From the NCBI GenBank assembly GCA_023433655.1, contig JAEYUE010000069.1, positions 1-7,072 on the forward strand: a stretch of 7,072 nucleotides of DNA, in the 5' to 3' direction. Position 1 is the stretch's first letter; each line of letters opens with the position of its first letter. This stretch comes from Pseudomonadota bacterium (lineage in GTDB: Bacteria; Pseudomonadota; Alphaproteobacteria; Caulobacterales; Caulobacteraceae). The position numbers and the translations under genes are program-made. The notes below the pieces were generated by a model. It was not told where the DNA came from. It did no database searches and saw only the letters and a program-made list of their open reading frames with translations. Below are positions 5,736 to 7,072 of this stretch, piece after piece.

Positions 5736-6850
5736 GTGGTCGGCCAGTAGTCCCATGGCACCCCAGCGCAGTGGCCCATGGAGCGTTCCGCCTGAAGCTC
5801 GAACCTCTCGCCCGTCCACACCCATGTCTGGGTCGTGCCGCAGTCCCCGAGGCCGCGTCCCTTGGAGAAGGCGGTGATGGTGCGGGCGTTGGGCGCATAG
5901 CCGCCGTTGACCGTACCGTTGTCCGGCCAGACCGACGCCTCTTCGGCGGGACGCCGGCCCTCGCTGCCGAGCAGGTCGGCCGGACGCGGATCGCGGCCGC
6001 CGGGGCCGGTGACGTACCACTGGTGCAGGATGTTGTAGGCCCCCGAGCCGCAGGGCACGGCCCACAGCTCGGTGGCGGCGTCCAGCCGGGCCGACATGAC
6101 GTTCTGCATCAGCCACTCGCTGTGCTCCGATTCAGCCAGGCAGTCCTCTACCGCCTTGAGGGCGCGCAGGGAGGCGGGGAGGGTCTGCTTGTCGTCGCCG
6201 AAGCCCGTCTGGCTCGCCGCCGGCGCGGGCTGCGGTTCGGGCAGCGGCGGCGCGGCGGGCACGCGCGAGGCCGGCTGGTCGCCGCGGCGCAGGAGGGCCG
6301 TGGTCGTGCCCAGGCGTCCTTGCCGCTCGTCGATCCAAAGGAGCGCCGCGGAAGCGCCGTTGGCTGAGATCGAAACCGTTTCGCCCGCCTGAATCTCCAT
6401 GTTTCGTCCCGCGGCCATGGCGGCGATGACGCTGCGCGCGCCGGCGCGGATCTCTCCGACCGGGGCGCCGGCGTCGCTGGCCTCGGCGCGGGCCGCCGGG
6501 AAGGCTCGACCGTCGATGATCACGGCCGGGTCGTCGTCATCGGACAGGTTCTCGCCCCACAGGCCGAAGGCGATCTCGGGCTCGGCGTCCGGGCCGGCCG
6601 GCATGAAGATGCGCACCCAGCCGGCGTCGTAGTCGGGGGCGAAGCCGAAGGCGTAGCAGGCGTTGCCGTTGTCACAGGTCGCCTGCCAGTCGCGGAACGG
6701 CTTCGTCTCGGTCCGGGGAGCTGCCTGCGGCGCCGGGCCGGTCGCCGGCGCGGCGGTCGATCCGGGCAACCCCGCCCCCGGCGTCGCCGCGCTCTCGCCG
6801 CAGGCGGCGAGCGCCAGACACAGCCCCAACAGTCCCGCGGTCGCTCGCAT
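5720..6850 (-). CDS. DUF1176 domain-containing lipoprotein
   Basis: This is a 376-residue exported lipoprotein. The signal peptide (about 1-16) ends in the lipobox L14-A-A-C17, and an Ala/Pro/Thr-rich linker follows (21-48). The rest matches the DUF1176 family, whose function is unknown. Visible family features are F52-R-D-W55 with C59 and C65, the segment L262-W-A-V-P-C-G-S-G-A-Y-N, and F328-S-K-G-R-G-L-G-D-C337-G. These are followed by W343-V-W-T-G-E-R-F, C361 and the terminal WPTTWR. The six non-signal cysteines (59, 65, 237, 267, 337, 361) could form three disulfides in the periplasm. A Pro-rich break (199-212) divides the protein into two halves. The start at 6850 is fixed by the lipobox and an AGGGGG Shine-Dalgarno just upstream; the frame stays open further upstream without such signals. 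It is the first gene of a two-gene unit with the flavoprotein and is divergent from icd. Confidence 0.88.
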   Translation of the reverse strand: MRATAGLLGLCLALAACGESAATPGAGLPGSTAAPATGPAPQAAPRTETKPFRDWQATCDNGNACYAFGFAPDYDAGWVRIFMPAGPDAEPEIAFGLWGENLSDDDDPAVIIDGRAFPAARAEASDAGAPVGEIRAGARSVIAAMAAGRNMEIQAGETVSISANGASAALLWIDERQGRLGTTTALLRRGDQPASRVPAAPPLPEPQPAPAASQTGFGDDKQTLPASLRALKAVEDCLAESEHSEWLMQNVMSARLDAATELWAVPCGSGAYNILHQWYVTGPGGRDPRPADLLGSEGRRPAEEASVWPDNGTVNGGYAPNARTITAFSKGRGLGDCGTTQTWVWTGERFELQAERSMGHCAGVPWDYWPTTWRTR

Positions 6851-6919
6851 GCCTGTCCCCCTCTTCTGGAAGCCTGAGCATAACCCGGAATTGCAGGGAG
6901 CGGCGCCGCCTCTGCGCCT

Positions 6920-6948
6920 TTGCGCCGGCGACCGCCCCCGGCTATACC
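6920..6948 (+). promoter_or_regulatory. probable promoter of icd
   Basis: TTGCGC (6920-6925) is followed after 17 bases by TATACC (6943-6948). Read as a Caulobacter housekeeping promoter, this is TTGCGCC-N14-GCTATACC, whose -10 closely fits GCTANAWC, while the -35 fits less well. Transcription would start near 6955, about 34 bases before the ATG. I see no comparably good promoter for the lipoprotein in the opposite direction within 6851-6988; only TTATGC near 6880 is -10-like. Confidence 0.5.
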
Positions 6949-6988
6949 GCCCGCCACACCCACACCCCTCCATCGACAGAGAGAGCGC

Positions 6989-7072
6989 ATGACCAGGATC
7001 AAGGTCGCCAACCCCATCGTGGACATCGACGGCGACGAGATGACCCGGATCATCTGGCAGATGATCAAGGAC
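6989..7072 (+). CDS. icd: NADP-dependent isocitrate dehydrogenase, 5' end
   Basis: Only the first 28 codons are in the window. The protein starts MTRIKVANPIVDIDGDEMTR and continues IIWQMIKD, the very conserved N-terminus of the dimeric, eukaryote-like NADP isocitrate dehydrogenase common in alphaproteobacteria. The enzyme oxidises isocitrate to 2-oxoglutarate in the TCA cycle in the cytoplasm. It is not the E. coli Icd subtype, whose N-terminus differs. The start ATG follows a purine-rich AGAGAGAG (6978-6985), a weak Shine-Dalgarno with a short gap. The gene is divergent from the DUF1176 lipoprotein, and a promoter candidate lies about 40 bases upstream. The catalytic residues lie beyond the window, so completeness cannot be judged. 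Confidence 0.93.
   Translation, partial: MTRIKVANPIVDIDGDEMTRIIWQMIKD

Noticed and set aside
4857..5750. Open frame of 297 codons on the + strand
   Set aside because: Antisense to the flavoprotein, whose motifs are unmistakable; no family features and no Shine-Dalgarno.
6851..6973. N-terminal extension of the DUF1176 protein
   Set aside because: The frame is open by chance; the lipoprotein signal and Shine-Dalgarno place the start at 6850.
1..7072. tRNA, rRNA, CRISPR array, insertion sequence or prophage
   Set aside because: No cloverleaf, spaced repeats, transposase or phage-type genes were seen on either strand.

Overview
The window is high-GC chromosomal DNA, most likely from an alphaproteobacterium of the Caulobacterales (Caulobacter/Brevundimonas type). 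The strongest sign is the left-edge gene. Its protein follows Caulobacter CckA, as I remember it, through the H-box, the ATPase domain and the receiver. The other genes also fit this group: a DUF1176 lipoprotein, a DUF885 protein with a Tat-like signal, a GcvA-type LysR regulator and an NADP-type isocitrate dehydrogenase. I see no phage, transposon, CRISPR or plasmid genes, and base use looks uniform.

Left part (1-3534): the 3' part of cckA on the + strand runs tail-to-tail, with a 3-base gap, into a small gene on the - strand for a 102-residue lipoprotein of unknown function. A 124-base divergent gap with a hairpin and a repeated 9-mer separates that gene from a DUF885-family exported putative hydrolase on the + strand.

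Middle (3531-4817): a LysR-type regulator on the - strand shares its stop with the DUF885 gene through a CTAG palindrome. Its own start codon lies inside a 17-base perfect dyad that fits the T-N11-A LysR box, with a TTGACA element upstream. Divergent from it is a possible 43-residue arginine-rich small protein with an excellent Shine-Dalgarno sequence and a second dyad just in front. Two hairpins fill the space beyond.

Right part (4818-7072): a two-gene - strand operon encodes a DUF1176 lipoprotein followed, with a 16-base overlap, by a thioredoxin-reductase-like flavoprotein. The flavoprotein keeps the CPxC redox motif but lacks the usual NADPH-binding motifs. Divergent from the operon is the start of icd, behind a recognisable promoter.

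Most of the window is ordinary core and accessory metabolism and regulation. The parts most worth a second look are the lysR/small-ORF intergenic region, the atypical flavoprotein, and the unassigned lipoprotein next to cckA.
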